Shown piece by piece: positions 32,101 to 33,215 of a DNA stretch of 33,215 bases. The first letter of the stretch is position 1. Each line of letters opens with the position of its first letter. Both the position numbers and the translations under genes were made by a program. The notes below the pieces were generated by a model. The model was not told the DNA's origin. It searched no databases and saw nothing but the letters and a program-made list of their open reading frames with translations. The stretch is from Verrucomicrobiota bacterium (lineage in GTDB: Bacteria > Verrucomicrobiota > Kiritimatiellia > Kiritimatiellales > Pontiellaceae), in NCBI GenBank assembly GCA_024279685.1, contig JAJRRI010000064.1, positions 1-33,215 on the forward strand, written 5' to 3'.

Positions 32101-32937
32101 CTATTCACTCCCAACCATATTGTTAAACCCTTCTTGGCTGGCGCTGGTGAGCTTCACATGTTTCCTGTAGGCCAGCAGTCCGTCGAGCCGTCTCCTGATC
32201 GTCTTGGCCATCTGTTTTAGGCAATGGATGCCGGAGGCCTCGGCCTTTTCAGCCCAAAGCAAGAACGCGGTGCGGGCGAGTTCATAGCTGTCGGCCAGCT
32301 TGTAGATATTGCGCAGGTATTCCTTCATCATCGATGCGGTTCCAAGATCCTTGAACTTGAACCGGAGCCTTTTTAGATCGTCTGCAGCCTTGGTTGAAAG
32401 GCTCTCTTCATTGCGTAGCAACAAGAACCGCTTGCCTTTGAGTTCTTTCTTCTGCTCGTCTTCGAGTTTGTTCATGGTGCTTTTGCGTAGGTTGTTCATG
32501 CGTTCGTTCATGAGCTTGATGACATGGAAGTGGTCGTAGACGATGTCCGCGTCCGGTAGCACCTCCTTGACCCATGCACTGTAGGAGTTCGCCATGTCGA
32601 TAGCGACCGCCTTGATCTGCTTTGCACGACGCTTCAGGCGCTTGCGGAACTTCTTGAGCGCATCGCCCCCCTTGCCTTGTCCAATAAAAAGAACAGCGCC
32701 CGAATCCATGTCGCGAACCACGGTGATATAGCCCATCACCTTGCCCATATACACCTCATCGATTCCAAGATATTCCACCTCGCCGAGGCGGATCTTTTTG
32801 TACTTCTTTTCAAGCCAAGCTTTTTCGATATTCTTAACAGTTCCCCAATGCATAGCCGTAAAACGAGCCGTGGCTTTGATCGACATTTCGGAGCGAAGAG
32901 CCAGTATGAACCGAGCGGCCCGCTTGGTGTGGCGCAC
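32101..32937 (-). CDS. ISL3-family transposase, N-terminus broken
   Basis: 278 residues of an ISL3-type DDE transposase: an HTH-like start (ARFTAMHWGTVKNIEKAWL), then LGIDEVYMGKVMGYITVVRD with the first catalytic acid, AVAIDMANSYSAWVKEVLPDADIVYDHFHVIKLMNER with the second, and the C-terminal part ending SASQEGFNNMVGSE. Full members start with a zinc ribbon; upstream in the same frame the sequence RRILCRACGA, TGA (32,976-32,974), TQEPIAFCSDAYVRHTKR continues the protein, so the N-terminus is interrupted by a stop and the element is probably inactive. It stops three bases from the next dead gene. Confidence 0.75.
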   Translation of the reverse strand: MRHTKRAARFILALRSEMSIKATARFTAMHWGTVKNIEKAWLEKKYKKIRLGEVEYLGIDEVYMGKVMGYITVVRDMDSGAVLFIGQGKGGDALKKFRKRLKRRAKQIKAVAIDMANSYSAWVKEVLPDADIVYDHFHVIKLMNERMNNLRKSTMNKLEDEQKKELKGKRFLLLRNEESLSTKAADDLKRLRFKFKDLGTASMMKEYLRNIYKLADSYELARTAFLLWAEKAEASGIHCLKQMAKTIRRRLDGLLAYRKHVKLTSASQEGFNNMVGSE

Positions 32938-33063
32938 ATAGGCATCCGAGCAGAACGCGATAGGCTCCTGTGTTCACGCACCACATGCCCGGCACAGTAT
33001 GCGTCGTGTTGCTATGCGCATACTCGTTTTTTTTGACCGATGCAAAGACCTAGTACACAGTCA

Positions 33064-33215
33064 TTAATTTACTGTCGGGTATAGTTTTTTGAGTTTAATG
33101 CGGGCGTCACTGGTTTTGAACCGCCAGTTCATCGGAGATGCACTGTTGTTTCTCACTTTTTGCCACGTATCAACTTCTCGCTCAATGGTTGAAGTATCCA
33201 TGATACGTCTGTTCA
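33064..33215 (-). pseudogene. IS630-family transposase, C-terminal part (runs off the window)
   Basis: The minus strand from the window edge reads MDTSTIEREVDTWQKVRNNS then ASPMNWRFKTSDARIKLKKL and YPTVN and stops at 33,064. 'W...RN.....NW.F.T.DARIKL..LYP' is the standard end of IS630 transposases. Only about 50 codons are visible, so whether the element is whole cannot be seen. Confidence 0.7.

Noticed and set aside
1-33215. A new defence or CRISPR-like system
   Set aside because: No array of spaced repeats, no defence-type nuclease/helicase cluster; the only toxin pair is of a common family.

Overview
This 33.2 kb window is chromosomal DNA of a Gram-negative bacterium, probably from the PVC group (a Kiritimatiellota/Verrucomicrobiota-like organism). 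The Gram-negative call rests on a long YidC with a periplasmic domain, RseP, type II secretion pseudopilins and a LysM lipoprotein. The PVC guess rests on a broken gene tail that joins a formylglycine-generating-enzyme-like (SUMF1) fold to a PEP-CTERM sorting signal, and on spacers crowded with palindromic repeats. There is no rRNA, tRNA or CRISPR array that I can recognise. The phylum is an inference, not something the sequence proves.

Layout. 0.3-4.4 kb, minus strand: the end of a type II secretion operon in the order gspI-gspJ-gspK-gspL-gspM, with the gspK reading frame broken at its last codons. 5.0-6.1 kb: recA with a clear promoter, transcribed away from gspI. 6.3-9.3 kb: a Gre-like protein, a YycJ-type metallo-beta-lactamase-fold hydrolase (minus) and rpoN. 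9.3-11.9 kb, minus: the rpmH-rnpA-yidD-yidC cluster. 12.0-12.8 kb: a graveyard spacer with the SUMF1/PEP-CTERM remnant and two repeat elements. 12.8-13.6 kb: rph. 13.7-19.2 kb, minus: purA-uppS-[vapB-vapC]-cdsA-rseP-hypothetical, a lipid/envelope operon carrying a toxin-antitoxin pair in its middle. 19.5-22.9 kb: murD, a LysM lipoprotein gene and ftsW, a detached piece of the division/cell-wall cluster. 23.3-29.0 kb, plus: an RlmI-type methyltransferase, an RluA-family pseudouridine synthase, acs, infA and a sodium:neurotransmitter-symporter-family transporter. 29.1-30.2 kb: purN (minus) and dut (plus).

30.3-33.2 kb is a decay zone. A radC N-terminus is cut off at about 30,525 and joined tail-to-tail to the N-terminus of a frameshifted glycoside-hydrolase-like gene. 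Next comes a second dead gene, with a carbohydrate-binding-like C-terminus, a nonsense codon and two frameshifts, then an ISL3-family transposase with an in-frame TGA, then the C-terminus of an IS630-family transposase running off the window.

Most genes are housekeeping and work in envelope building (murD, ftsW, uppS, cdsA, rseP, yidC), translation (infA, rpmH, rnpA, rph, rRNA modification), nucleotide supply (purA, purN, dut), recombination (recA) and sigma-54 transcription (rpoN). I found no convincing new multi-gene system. The unusual material is in the spacers (a paired REP-like hairpin family, nested palindromes, 'word-repeat' spacers), the gspK/gspL junction and the vapBC insertion.
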